Under the pieces are notes generated by a model that was not told the DNA's origin, searched no databases, and worked only from the letters and a program-made list of their open reading frames with translations. A program made the translations under genes and the position numbers. From Spirochaetaceae bacterium (GTDB lineage Bacteria > Spirochaetota > Spirochaetia > DSM-27196 > SKKC01), in assembly GCA_003554375.1 (NCBI GenBank), contig PWGF01000122.1, positions 1 to 13,512 of the forward strand: a stretch of DNA of 13,512 bases. The letters are read 5' to 3'. This document shows positions 1-8,787 of the stretch, piece after piece. How positions within the stretch are numbered: the stretch's first letter is position 1; each line of letters starts with the position of its first letter.

Positions 1-18
1 CCGCCTGCTCGCATCCAG

Positions 19-31
19 GCGCCAAAGGCGC
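19..31. repeat. short hairpin just beyond the first lipoprotein gene
   Basis: A 5-bp stem (gcgcc / ggcgc) with a 3-base loop lies about 13 bases past the stop codon of the minus-strand lipoprotein gene. No T-run follows it on the minus strand, so it is at best a weak or factor-dependent 3' end. The window begins just beyond it. Confidence 0.3.
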
Positions 32-43
32 GGGCCGTTATTG

Positions 44-2386
44 CTAACCCTCCCCAAAGAATTGAAATCCTGGCGTTTGCTCAATTTCTTCCGGACGGAA
101 CGTATCCCACTCTTCGCCGGTCGCTCCGGCGAAGGTAACGAGGCGGCTGTATGCCGTTGGCTCGACTTCACCGTCCTCCCCGCGATCGAGGACCACGAGC
201 TGCCCGGGAAGGGCTGCGGTAAAGTGTAGCGGGCCGTAGAACTCACGATCCTCGACCGCATCCGGAATACTCGCCGGGCCGGCCAGCGTACCGAAGCTGT
301 TCCCAGTGAACTCCAGATCCTCAGGACCGACGGCGAAAACGACGCTTTCACTCCCGCTCGGGCCCACCGCGTCCGGAAGCATCACATATACCACGCCGTC
401 GAGAAGGCGCACGTCGACCGGCTGCACGAGGGGGAAATCGTCAACCTCGACAAACACGTCATCGGAGGGCCCGCCGGTCCCCGCGTCGACCCGGGCAACC
501 CCGTCAGAGTCATCAAGAAAGGTGCCCCACCCCCCAACGTAAAGGCTCTCCCCGTCCGAGCTGACTTCCAAGGCGGTCACAAATGACTCCTCCGGGAATT
601 GCTCTAGGAACTCCGGATCATCTCCTGACCCCGGGACCCAGCGATAGAGAGAGGCCGGGTCCATGTGGTAACCCGCGACTGCGTAATACAGGTGCCCGTT
701 CTCGTCATCAAAGGCGATACGATTGCCTACATACGCCTCGGTGAGTTGATGCCAGGTTGCCCAATCGAGCTCCTCTTCGACCACGGCAACCTCTTCGCCG
801 TCGCTGTTGAGTTCACCCGCGGGACCAACAAGATAGCCGGTTTGCGAGGACTCCTGCTCGGGCTGCGCGCTTCCCACCACCACAACGCGCCCGCGGCCGG
901 CGGCGGTTACGCTCCACGGATAGAACTGCTCCACCGGCGCTCCGTCATCGTACTCCAGCGCAAGCTCCCGCCAGCCGTTGCCGTCCATGTCATTCATGGC
1001 CACGATTCGCTGGTTGCCGTGGTCGGGCACGATGATTCGGCTCATGGTGTTGTCCACCACCAGGAAGTCGAACGGGGTCTCAGAGTGTAAATCCCCCTCG
1101 TCTTCCACGATCAGCGTAACCGTATGCGGCCCCAGTACGAGGCCTTCACTGGAGATGTCGACCGTCTGCTCTTGCCCGATCTCCTCCCCGTTGAGCAACC
1201 ACTGGTACGTATCGAACTCTTCTTGCACTATAACCGAGAGCGTCTCTCCCACCCCGCGGTCCAGAACGAGATCTTCTGCGTCAACATCAAAGCTGAACTC
1301 AGGATCGTCAGGATCCTCCAAGAAGATGGTCAAAACAACGTCCCCCGTTGGCGGCGTAAAGACCACCTCCGCAGCCTCCGAGAGACCGAAGTCGTTGTAG
1401 GCGCGCACCGCGTAGTGGTGCTCCGCTCCCGGGACGAAGCCGGTATCCCCGTAGCCGGTCGCGAACCTGTTGCCAACATCAGCGATCTCCTCCCCGTCCC
1501 GGAACACGCGGAACCCTTCGTGCGTGTTCGGCCCCGTCTCCCAATCCCACTCCCACGCGAGCTGGACCCGGTCCGGCTCGATCGGCATCATGGCCGTCAA
1601 AGCCAGAGGCGCCGGCGGAATCCCTGCGTAGCCGGTACCGGTGAAGTCGAACACCGCCTCGCTCACCAGCGTGTCGTAGATTCGGACGATCTCGACGGTC
1701 GCCCGCTGGAGCACCCCGTCCTTTCGCGGCCGGACGGTCAAGAGATACGTTCCGCTGTCGACGGCGAGCTCCAGCGTTAGAGTAACCGTCTCGCCGTCCA
1801 CCTCGTAGTCCGTACCCGCCTCGATATCCGCCCCGGCATCTGCTCGGTCTGGATAAGTAAGTAGCTCGATCCCCGCTCCGTCTGCGTCGGCGTCGTCCCA
1901 GATGTAGCGCGCCCGAAGCGTCCCGCTTCCCTCCCGGCGGGGCTCTATCACCACCGTCATCTCTTTCTGCTCGCCTTCCTCGACTTCGACCAGCTCCGGT
2001 CCGAAGCGCCCCACGAGCAACCGTTCCCCGGTTTCAGGGTTCGCCTCCGAAAGCGCCTCCACCACCAGGTTCCAGCTCCCCACCGGCACGGCTATTGGAT
2101 CGGGGCTCGCCTCATCCGCCTCCCACTCCGCGGTGACGTCGTCCCATCCCTCCCGGGTCAACTCTACCCGGTAGCGCACCGTCGCCTCCTCCATGGCGCC
2201 TTCCCCCGGAAGAATCGTGTACCGCGGCCCCTCGTCGCTCCCCGGAAGACGTACCACCACGTAGCCGGTTCCATCCGCGTCGCCGTCCTCCGCCTGCCCC
2301 AGAAACGCGTTGGAGCAACTCAACGCAGCAACCGCAATGAACGCCGCCACTACCGCCCATCCCATTGCACTCCGCAATCCCTTCAC
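44..2386 (-). CDS. large surface lipoprotein with FN3-like, Ig/PKD-like and NHL/beta-propeller-like regions
   Basis: Predicted 780-residue exported lipoprotein of unknown function. I choose the GTG at 2386 because AGGAG lies 8 bases upstream and the protein then starts directly with a signal peptide; the open frame continues upstream to an ATG at 2482 but that would bury the signal peptide. A hydrophobic stretch (about residues 8-23) ends in the lipobox ALS-C24. Acidic beta-rich sequence follows, then an FN3-like domain (about 257-346, ending PGAEHHYAVRAYNDFG), an Ig/PKD-like domain (about 348-445, with TYQWLLNGEEIG and LGPHTVTLIVE), and a C-terminal region (about 447-780) opening with an NHL-like blade (VPDHGNQRIVAMNDMDG). 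It is a paralogue of the 2772-4772 product over the last two regions and has an extra FN3-like domain. Inference: it is tethered to a membrane and binds a partner or polymer; no catalytic motif seen. Confidence 0.85.
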   Translation of the reverse strand: MKGLRSAMGWAVVAAFIAVAALSCSNAFLGQAEDGDADGTGYVVVRLPGSDEGPRYTILPGEGAMEEATVRYRVELTREGWDDVTAEWEADEASPDPIAVPVGSWNLVVEALSEANPETGERLLVGRFGPELVEVEEGEQKEMTVVIEPRREGSGTLRARYIWDDADADGAGIELLTYPDRADAGADIEAGTDYEVDGETVTLTLELAVDSGTYLLTVRPRKDGVLQRATVEIVRIYDTLVSEAVFDFTGTGYAGIPPAPLALTAMMPIEPDRVQLAWEWDWETGPNTHEGFRVFRDGEEIADVGNRFATGYGDTGFVPGAEHHYAVRAYNDFGLSEAAEVVFTPPTGDVVLTIFLEDPDDPEFSFDVDAEDLVLDRGVGETLSVIVQEEFDTYQWLLNGEEIGQEQTVDISSEGLVLGPHTVTLIVEDEGDLHSETPFDFLVVDNTMSRIIVPDHGNQRIVAMNDMDGNGWRELALEYDDGAPVEQFYPWSVTAAGRGRVVVVGSAQPEQESSQTGYLVGPAGELNSDGEEVAVVEEELDWATWHQLTEAYVGNRIAFDDENGHLYYAVAGYHMDPASLYRWVPGSGDDPEFLEQFPEESFVTALEVSSDGESLYVGGWGTFLDDSDGVARVDAGTGGPSDDVFVEVDDFPLVQPVDVRLLDGVVYVMLPDAVGPSGSESVVFAVGPEDLEFTGNSFGTLAGPASIPDAVEDREFYGPLHFTAALPGQLVVLDRGEDGEVEPTAYSRLVTFAGATGEEWDTFRPEEIEQTPGFQFFGEG

Positions 2387-2528
2387 TTTTGTCTCTCCTC
2401 TTTGACCCAGATGCACATAGCCTCTTGCCCCAATCCACGCCGATCCCGCTATCCGCAATGACTGTCCATCCGGGACTCCCAACGGATCCCTTGTGCCTCG
2501 TACTGCTTCGTATCAAACCGCTCTTTCT

Positions 2529-2537
2529 ATCATACCA
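2529..2537 (-). promoter_or_regulatory. candidate extended -10 promoter (TGGTATGAT) for the 44-2386 lipoprotein gene
   Basis: Read on the minus strand the sequence is GTGGTATGATAG, a TGn-extended -10 element with TATGAT. No good -35 is visible at 17 bases, as is common for extended -10 promoters. The same string, with one base changed, lies upstream of the paralogous gene at 2772-4772. Confidence 0.45.
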
Positions 2538-2723
2538 CTTCCGATTTCGCTTTCCACCTCAACTCCTTGCATTGCGTTATACGGAGCACGTTTGTCGTCC
2601 GCATATCCCTGCGCTCGGCCCTTGTGGTTGACGCACCGAGCCGGCCGACCTCCAAGAGAGCTCTTCCGGCTCGACGGCGGAGCCCGCCTGGTCGAAACTG
2701 CGCACGCCCGGCGCCCCCTGCCC

Positions 2724-2748
2724 TCGCCGCCCAGGGAGGAGGCGGCGA
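2724..2748. repeat. GC-rich hairpin downstream of the 2772-4772 lipoprotein gene
   Basis: Perfect 8-bp inverted repeat (tcgccgcc / ggcggcga) with a 9-base loop, about 24 bases past the stop codon of the minus-strand gene. It has the position of a terminator but lacks the T-run on the minus strand, so it may only protect the mRNA 3' end. Confidence 0.45.
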
Positions 2749-2771
2749 CCCACGGCGCCGCCCTATCCGCG

Positions 2772-4772
2772 CTAATGCTGTGCCGGACCAAGTACCCCGA
2801 AATCGAACGGGTCGCCCGGCGGATCGAGATTCACCTCCGGCTGGAACACCTGCCAGCCGCCACCCGCGATGTCATCGAACGCCACGAGGCGCGAATAGAC
2901 CCCGTAGTCGGGTTCCCAGACCTCACGCCAATCCAGCACCACAAGGCGCTCCTGCTCGGTTCCCGCAAACCACACCGGCCCCAGGAATTCTTCCACCTGT
3001 GGCGCATCGGGCTCCTGTGCCCGCGTACCGAAGCTTCCCTCGAGCTCGAAGCTCACGGGATCCAGACTGAAGACCAGATGCTCTTCACCCTCCGGGCCGG
3101 ACGCGCTGTACTCATCCATAACGATGTAGACCGACTCCTCGTGGTAGCGGACATCCACCGGCGGGAATTCCAGCTGGAAACTCTCCATCTCGCCCTGGAA
3201 GCGCGCCTGGACCTCCCCCGTATCCGGATCCAACCGGGCCACTCCGCAATAGTACGAGAAGTCCGGATCGCCGAAGAGTTCTTCGCCGTAGCCGGTCACA
3301 TACAGATCCCCGGTATGCGGGTCCACCTCCAGTCCGGTGACCTCCGCATCGCCCGGCAGAGCAACCGGATCCGGTTCGCTCCAGCCCGGCTGCCAACGAA
3401 ACAGCTCCGGTACGAGATCATAGCTCATAGGAGCCGCCGCATAGTAGAGATAGTCGCGCTCCACGTCGTACGCCACGCGGTTCCCGACGAACACCTCCAC
3501 AGTCTCGGTATGCCACTCCGAGAAGTCCAACGTCTCCTCCACCTCGGCACTCTGAATACCGTTTTCCACCTCTCCGGTCGGCACAACCAAGAATCCCGTG
3601 TGCACGGGGTAATACGGGTCCGGCTCCTCTTCAACACCTCCCACCACCAGAACTCTCCCGTTGCTCGCCGGTACGACCGCGACGGGATAGAACGGCTCGA
3701 TCGGATCGCCGTTCTCCTGCAGTTCGAGCTCCCGCCAGTTGTCCCCCACCATGTCGTCCATCAGGACGATTCGGCCGTTTCCCGCATCCGGGATCATGAT
3801 CGCTTGTGCAAGCGCGTCGTCCACCACCGAGAACACAAACCCGGCCGAATACTCCTCGCCGTCGCGCTCAACGATAACCGTGACGGTGTGGTCACCGAGC
3901 CACAACTGATCGGTTCCGATGTCCACTTCCCGTCCGGTGCCGTCCTCGGTCTCTTCTCCGTTGATATCTTCTCCGTTGAGCAACCAGCGGTAGCTGTCAA
4001 AAGCTTCCACAACCGACACGGAGAACGTCGCGCCGCGGTTGACCCGGACCTCGCCGGTCAAGTCTACTGTGTCACCCTCCGGGTTCTCGTAGGTATAATC
4101 GAGTTCCACATCCGCGGCGAGATCGCTCAGCTCGATCGTTATCGCCACCCCGGGAAGCTCGAGCCCGTACCGCTCCCGCAGCAGCTCCTCCACGCCCTCA
4201 CGTGACGTGCTCATCTCGATCGAGACTTGGCTAACGGCCTCGCTCTTTCGGAAGGTGACCGCACCCCACGCCCCGCGCCATACCGCGTCTTCGGCGTCGG
4301 TTGCGGCGTACGCCAGAAGAAGGTAGTCGGTCCCACGGAGCATCGCGTCGAACTTCACCGACCCGGCCGTTTCCCCTTCTACGGAGAAGAGCCGCTCCTG
4401 ACACCGGCCGGACGACTCGAGCGCTCCAGCCGAATCGGCGGATCCGTGCGCGATCTCCCTCACCCGACGGCGATGCGTCTCGTTTTCAGCCTCCAGAAGC
4501 TCCTCGCACAGCACGAGGAAGTGAATATCGAAGTCAACGCGGGCCGGCTCGCCCTGCTCCGATAGCCGCGGCAGCCGGACTTCGACCTGCAGTTCCGCCG
4601 AACCACGATCGCCGCCGTCAAACGGCCCCAAGCATCCGGCAAGCAGGAGCCCACAAACGGTGATTGTCCACCACGCAGCCGGCCGCCGTACTGACTGCGT
4701 GAGCCACCGGCAAGACGGACGAACGGGCACCCTCGGGCCGGGCACCAAGAACCATCTCAAACTACTGTTCAC
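2772..4772 (-). CDS. surface lipoprotein with Ig/PKD-like and NHL/beta-propeller-like regions
   Basis: Predicted 666-residue lipoprotein of unknown function. The GTG start at 4772 has AGGAG 6 bases upstream. The N-region is unusually long and arginine-rich before the hydrophobic segment; the lipobox is LAG-C47. Residues about 60-200 form a region not shared with the paralogue and contain three cysteines. About 207-317 is an Ig/PKD-like domain (SYRWLLNGEDING, LGDHTVTVIVE), and about 322-666 is the propeller-like part, opening with IPDAGNGRIVLMDDMVG, which resembles an NHL repeat blade. These last two regions match the 44-2386 product closely in order and motif, so the pair arose by duplication followed by divergence of the N-terminal halves. 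It has its own candidate promoter and is 227 bases from the ABC operon, so co-transcription with it is uncertain. Confidence 0.85.
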   Translation of the reverse strand: MNSSLRWFLVPGPRVPVRPSCRWLTQSVRRPAAWWTITVCGLLLAGCLGPFDGGDRGSAELQVEVRLPRLSEQGEPARVDFDIHFLVLCEELLEAENETHRRRVREIAHGSADSAGALESSGRCQERLFSVEGETAGSVKFDAMLRGTDYLLLAYAATDAEDAVWRGAWGAVTFRKSEAVSQVSIEMSTSREGVEELLRERYGLELPGVAITIELSDLAADVELDYTYENPEGDTVDLTGEVRVNRGATFSVSVVEAFDSYRWLLNGEDINGEETEDGTGREVDIGTDQLWLGDHTVTVIVERDGEEYSAGFVFSVVDDALAQAIMIPDAGNGRIVLMDDMVGDNWRELELQENGDPIEPFYPVAVVPASNGRVLVVGGVEEEPDPYYPVHTGFLVVPTGEVENGIQSAEVEETLDFSEWHTETVEVFVGNRVAYDVERDYLYYAAAPMSYDLVPELFRWQPGWSEPDPVALPGDAEVTGLEVDPHTGDLYVTGYGEELFGDPDFSYYCGVARLDPDTGEVQARFQGEMESFQLEFPPVDVRYHEESVYIVMDEYSASGPEGEEHLVFSLDPVSFELEGSFGTRAQEPDAPQVEEFLGPVWFAGTEQERLVVLDWREVWEPDYGVYSRLVAFDDIAGGGWQVFQPEVNLDPPGDPFDFGVLGPAQH

Positions 4773-4820
4773 AGCGGACTCCTGTCACATTGTTATAGCG
4801 TTCGTTCATCAACAACTGCT

Positions 4821-4829
4821 ATCATATCA
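4821..4829 (-). promoter_or_regulatory. candidate extended -10 promoter (TGATATGAT) for the 2772-4772 lipoprotein gene
   Basis: The minus strand reads GTGATATGATAG, an extended -10 about 50 bases before the GTG start. A weak -35-like CGGACA lies at 4844-4849, 17 bases upstream. The surrounding stretch 4790-4885 is clearly more AT-rich than the flanking coding DNA, as expected for a promoter region. Confidence 0.5.
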
Positions 4830-4999
4830 CCACATATTCCGGTTGTCCGTTCACCACACTGCGGAATGGAACATTTTTTCTAGTTCTGCCGCGGTTCTTG
4901 AGACTGCCCTCTATGATGCCGGATGCCGGGTACGCGCAGTACGTCGGCCTCTCCGTCCAGGCGGGAGTATTCGAGCAGAACAGCACGGCAGCACGCGTC

Positions 5000-5887
5000 T
5001 CACTCCTTGACCGACCCCAACACGATTCCCTTCACGAAGTAGCGCTGGAGAAACGGGTACACCATGAGAATCGGGATCGTCGCCACGAAAAGCTGTGCCA
5101 ACACGAAAGTACGGTCGGAGACCCGTTGTAACAGGTCGATATCCGCCATCGTGACTCGCGCAAAGTCGATGTTCTGTAGCAGCTGCCGGAGATATGTTTG
5201 AAGGGGCCACTTGTAGTAGTCGTTCAGATAGATCGATCCAAAAAACCACTCGTTCCAGTGGAATACCATCGAAAAGAGAGAGAGCGTTGCAATCGCCGGC
5301 TTGGAGAGCGGAACAAAAATGCGCCACATGATGACCCAGTGCGAAGCTCCGTCGATCATTGCCGACTCGTACAGACTCTTTGGAAGCGTTCTGAAGAAGT
5401 TCATCATGATGATCATGCTGTAGACCGGCAGAGCAAAGGGGAGGATCAACGCAAAGAAGTTGTCGAGAAGGCCGAGGCTACGCACCAACAGAAACGTCGG
5501 AATGAGCCCCCCCTCGAAGAGCATCGTGAAGAAGAAGAACCACATAATGATGTTGCGGCCCGGCAGCTCTTCGGGTTCCCGCGTCAGCGGATAGGCAGTT
5601 AGAATCACAAGCGACATCTGGACCGCTACCCCCACCACCACCCGCATGAGAGAGACGCGAAATGCATTGAGAAACAGATGACTGCCGAGGATATAGCTAT
5701 AGGCCTCCAGGTGAAAGCCGATCGGCCAGAAAGTTACCTCCCCTGCTGCTGCCGGACCGCGCGCGCTGAGGGAAACAGCAAGCATATGGATGAGCGGCGC
5801 CAAACATGTGGCGGCAAGCACTCCCAAGAATCCATAGTTGAACCAGTCGAACAAACGCGACGGAAGCGATCTATCCCGTACTACCAT
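5000..5887 (-). CDS. carbohydrate ABC transporter permease, LplC/MalG-like (CUT1 family)
   Basis: Inner-membrane permease of a sugar-type ABC importer, 295 residues, the usual length for the family. Several hydrophobic membrane segments are visible (for example about 18-40, 78-100, 113-135, 143-163, 262-282). The cytoplasmic EAA loop that contacts the ATPase is at about 173-197 (YESAMIDGASHW...RIFVPLSKP). The short N-terminal sequence and the ending YFVKGIVLGSVKE are typical of LplC-type permeases. The gene starts 12 bases after the stop of the LplB-like gene, so the two are translated from one message; the ribosome site is poor (GGGG, 7 bases from the ATG), consistent with translational coupling. 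Substrate cannot be told from sequence; no ATPase gene is present nearby. Confidence 0.92.
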   Translation of the reverse strand: MVVRDRSLPSRLFDWFNYGFLGVLAATCLAPLIHMLAVSLSARGPAAAGEVTFWPIGFHLEAYSYILGSHLFLNAFRVSLMRVVVGVAVQMSLVILTAYPLTREPEELPGRNIIMWFFFFTMLFEGGLIPTFLLVRSLGLLDNFFALILPFALPVYSMIIMMNFFRTLPKSLYESAMIDGASHWVIMWRIFVPLSKPAIATLSLFSMVFHWNEWFFGSIYLNDYYKWPLQTYLRQLLQNIDFARVTMADIDLLQRVSDRTFVLAQLFVATIPILMVYPFLQRYFVKGIVLGSVKE

Positions 5888-5899
5888 GGCATGCCCCGT

Positions 5900-6877
5900 T
5901 CAGAAGATGCGGTATCCGGCATACCGGTACGCCAGCCGGTAGGACACGACAATCAACACGAACGCAACTACCGACTTGCCCAACCCTACCGCGGCCGCAA
6001 GGCTGTACTGCCCATCTATAATCCCCGCACGATAGACGAACGTGTCGATGATATCCCCGGTCCGGTAGACCGCCGGGTTGTACATTACCAGTATCTGCTC
6101 AAAGCCCGCCTCCATGATCTGTCCCAGGTTGAGCGTCGCAAGGAGAATGATAGTCGCCATCATCCCCGGAATGGTGATACGCCGGATTTGCTGGGCACGG
6201 TTAGCGCCGTCGATAATCGCTGACTCGTACAACTCCGGGTTGATGCTCGTAAGCGCCGCCAGGTAGAGAATCGCGTTGAATCCGAACTGCTTCCACACGT
6301 CGGTCCAGATCATGGTGAACTGGAACCAGCGATTACTGCCCAGAAAGAACTGCCGTTCGAATCCCAGCATCGCGATGAAGTCGTTCAGAATCCCACGAGT
6401 AGACAGAATGTCGATGAATATTCCCCCGATGATGACCCACGAAAGAAAGTTGGGGAGGTACACGGCCGTCTGAAGGCTCCGTTTGTACCACCTGACCCGG
6501 ATCTCGTTCAGCAGAAGGGCGAACGCAATTGCCACCACCTGATCCGCGACTACTTTGCCAACAGCGATCACGAACGTGTTTCGCAGGATGTTGGTGAAGT
6601 GAGGCATCCTCACCACGAAGCGAAACCAATGCAGGCCGACGAAATCCGATCCCAGAATGCCCTGGATCGGGCGATAGTCCTGAAACGCGATGATCACCCC
6701 GTACATGGGGACGTATTTGAAGATGAAGATCGCCACAATCCCCGGAATCAGCATAAGGTACAGTGGATAGCACTTTGCCCACGAGAAGCCGGGGTATCTC
6801 CTCCTGAAGCCGCTGCGAGAAGTACCCAAAGCGTCTCCGTTGACCGGTGGGGTGTTACCGCTTGCAGACCTGTCCAC
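5900..6877 (-). CDS. carbohydrate ABC transporter permease, LplB-like (CUT1 family)
   Basis: First permease of the importer, 325 residues from the GTG at 6877, which has GAAGGGG 6 bases upstream. The frame also stays open to a TTG at 6916, which would add 13 residues; that TTG sits 18 bases from a strong AAGGAGG and inside a small hairpin, so I prefer 6877, but the start is not certain. The segment PLYLMLIPGIVAIFIFKYVP (about 38-57) followed by MYGVIIAFQDY is the hallmark opening of LplB-type permeases. The EAA loop is at about 217-238 (LYESAIIDGANRAQQIRRIT). It pairs with the LplC-like product to form the membrane channel and lies between the binding-protein gene and that gene in one operon. 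Confidence 0.9.
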   Translation of the reverse strand: MDRSASGNTPPVNGDALGTSRSGFRRRYPGFSWAKCYPLYLMLIPGIVAIFIFKYVPMYGVIIAFQDYRPIQGILGSDFVGLHWFRFVVRMPHFTNILRNTFVIAVGKVVADQVVAIAFALLLNEIRVRWYKRSLQTAVYLPNFLSWVIIGGIFIDILSTRGILNDFIAMLGFERQFFLGSNRWFQFTMIWTDVWKQFGFNAILYLAALTSINPELYESAIIDGANRAQQIRRITIPGMMATIILLATLNLGQIMEAGFEQILVMYNPAVYRTGDIIDTFVYRAGIIDGQYSLAAAVGLGKSVVAFVLIVVSYRLAYRYAGYRIF

Positions 6878-6990
6878 TGAGTGCCCCTTCGTCAAACGCG
6901 AGCCGGAGCCGGGCAAGGGCCCGCGCGTCGCTCACCTCCTTCGCCCGGTCCGGCGCATACCGTTGCTACTCTGCCTTACGGTCTCGGCCC

Positions 6991-8721
6991 TCACTGCTCC
7001 AGGCCGATGAACCACTCATTGACCTCTTCGGAGATCGCCGCTCCGCCGCCGTCCAGCCATTGATCGACAAAGCGATCGAATGCCTCGATGGAACGGTCTC
7101 CCATGATGATTCCGACGAAGGTCTCCTCCTCGATCCGGGTCAGATATGCATCGTGTTCAGCCATCGAAGGAGTCGGTGCCCCGAGAAAACGGTCATACTC
7201 GATGGCGTCACGTTCCTGCAAATCCATGACAATCTCCACGCTGCGCAAATGCGTCTCGAGTCGGCGTTCTATGTCGGAAAGATTGCGGAATTCAGCCCGA
7301 TCCTCCGCGCGAAGTTGGTCGATTGTCCCCTCTTGATACGCATGGTAGATCCGCTGGAACATCCCATCCCGGCGAAATAGCCGGTCAGGGAGGGAGTACG
7401 TGAAGAATCCGACGGCACGGTTGAAGTGCGTTTCACCGAGCTCGTTGAAGAACCCCCACCCGGGCATCTCGTAGTCATACTGGTAAAGGAAGGGCTGTTC
7501 GGCCTCCGGGTTTAGCGGTTCCTGCACCTCGGTAACCGGATATTTGAACTCGTATCCGCGCTCCGCCATGATCTCCCGCAGCTCCAGGTTGTTGCGGTGA
7601 TAGGAGTCCACCTTCTCGTTCAAGAGGTAAATGAGCGCTTCCGGATACTCGAACCCCGCGCGAATACCGGTGGACCATCCGTAGAACGGCGATGAGAGAA
7701 CCGCTACGCGCTCTCCGTCGGGTCTCTCCAACGGCGGGAACGGCATAATCTGCGCCTCCGGGTTGTTCTCCCACATCCCTACCCACGGCCACCAGATGAA
7801 CCACCACGCGCCGTGGTTCGCGAAGAGGTTCCCGGCGGCAGCCGGTTCCAGAACGGCGGGGCCGAAATCGTGCACCACGAACTCCGAATCGATCCATCCG
7901 TTTTCGTACCACTCAGCAAGCCGTGCGAGCGCATCCCGGGTCTCCGGTTGGATGCTCCCGTACTCCAGCTCACCGTTGCGCTCGACCCACATCTCGGGAT
8001 ATGCCCCCATCGCGTGGAAGACCATCGATGCTGCATGGAGATCGTTCGCCATCGCAAATGCCCTTCCCTCAGGATATGCCTCGTGATACGCCTCCGGAGC
8101 CACTTCCAGGTCGTCGAGCGTCTCCGGCATATCCAGGCCGAACTCCTCGAGCAGATCACTGCGAATCCAGTTTTTCTCCCAGACGTTCTCCGGCGAATGC
8201 GGGGCGCCGTAGAACTGGCCGTCAACGGTGGTGGGATAGAAGAGCGTTCCACCGACCGATTCCTGAGCCACCTCGATGAGGTATTCGGTCAGCGGGGAAG
8301 CATACTGCTCGAAAATATCGTCGAGCGGCATTGACGCGCCTTCGCGGGCCAACCGGGCTATGTCCTGATCGGGCGCATAGATGACGTCCGGCATATCGTC
8401 GGCCGCTGCGGCCAACATAAGCCGTTCGACGTTGGTATCGTGGTCCGGGAAGTAATAGCTGGGCTCGATGCGAATGCCGAGTTCCCGCTCTACCCACCAT
8501 ATGAACGGGTTGTCCGCGAACGACTGTCCGTCCGGCCAGTTGTCCGGATCGTGGACCGACATAGGGGTAGTGATCGTTATTGGCGGCTCGAAACGCCCGT
8601 CCACGAACTGAGGCTCCGGCGCCACCATCTCCTCATCGACCCCGCGGCCAAACGCAGTACCGGCGACTGCAAGCCCGATGAGCAGAACCGCGACGACAAT
8701 GACCAAACCTCTTCTTGCCAT
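6991..8721 (-). CDS. extracellular solute-binding protein of the CUT1 sugar ABC importer
   Basis: 576-residue binding protein that captures the substrate outside the membrane and delivers it to the LplB/LplC-like permeases encoded immediately downstream. The ATG at 8721 has AGGAGG 7 bases upstream. A clear signal peptide (MARRG, then hydrophobic to about residue 22) ends at a likely signal peptidase I site AFG-RG (after residue 25). There is no lipobox cysteine, whereas LipO-type partners are normally lipoproteins; this one would be soluble in the periplasm or held by another means. The mature part has the typical features of large CUT1 binding proteins (early ITITTPMS strand, WWVERELGI, PDVIYAPD). 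It is the promoter-proximal gene of the operon. Substrate not determinable; oligosaccharide uptake is an inference from the family. Confidence 0.9.
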   Translation of the reverse strand: MARRGLVIVVAVLLIGLAVAGTAFGRGVDEEMVAPEPQFVDGRFEPPITITTPMSVHDPDNWPDGQSFADNPFIWWVERELGIRIEPSYYFPDHDTNVERLMLAAAADDMPDVIYAPDQDIARLAREGASMPLDDIFEQYASPLTEYLIEVAQESVGGTLFYPTTVDGQFYGAPHSPENVWEKNWIRSDLLEEFGLDMPETLDDLEVAPEAYHEAYPEGRAFAMANDLHAASMVFHAMGAYPEMWVERNGELEYGSIQPETRDALARLAEWYENGWIDSEFVVHDFGPAVLEPAAAGNLFANHGAWWFIWWPWVGMWENNPEAQIMPFPPLERPDGERVAVLSSPFYGWSTGIRAGFEYPEALIYLLNEKVDSYHRNNLELREIMAERGYEFKYPVTEVQEPLNPEAEQPFLYQYDYEMPGWGFFNELGETHFNRAVGFFTYSLPDRLFRRDGMFQRIYHAYQEGTIDQLRAEDRAEFRNLSDIERRLETHLRSVEIVMDLQERDAIEYDRFLGAPTPSMAEHDAYLTRIEEETFVGIIMGDRSIEAFDRFVDQWLDGGGAAISEEVNEWFIGLEQ

Positions 8722-8787
8722 TGCCTAACCTCCTGAATTGGGTTTCTTTGCATTCTCCGCCGGTATTTCTTCTACGACAATGATGTT

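Larger units (their letters stand above)
2387..2771. other. intergenic region between the two paralogous lipoprotein genes
   Basis: 385 bases without a convincing gene. It holds a GC-rich hairpin at the 3' side of the 2772-4772 gene and a candidate extended -10 promoter for the 44-2386 gene, giving a leader of about 140 bases. Open frames crossing this stretch on either strand have no good ribosome site or recognisable product. Confidence 0.6.

Noticed and set aside
2493..4205. 570-codon open frame on the plus strand, antisense to the lipoprotein gene
   Set aside because: It is a by-product of GC-rich codon use in the minus-strand gene. It has no recognisable domain or good ribosome site, and the minus-strand frame has a start site, signal peptide and paralogue.
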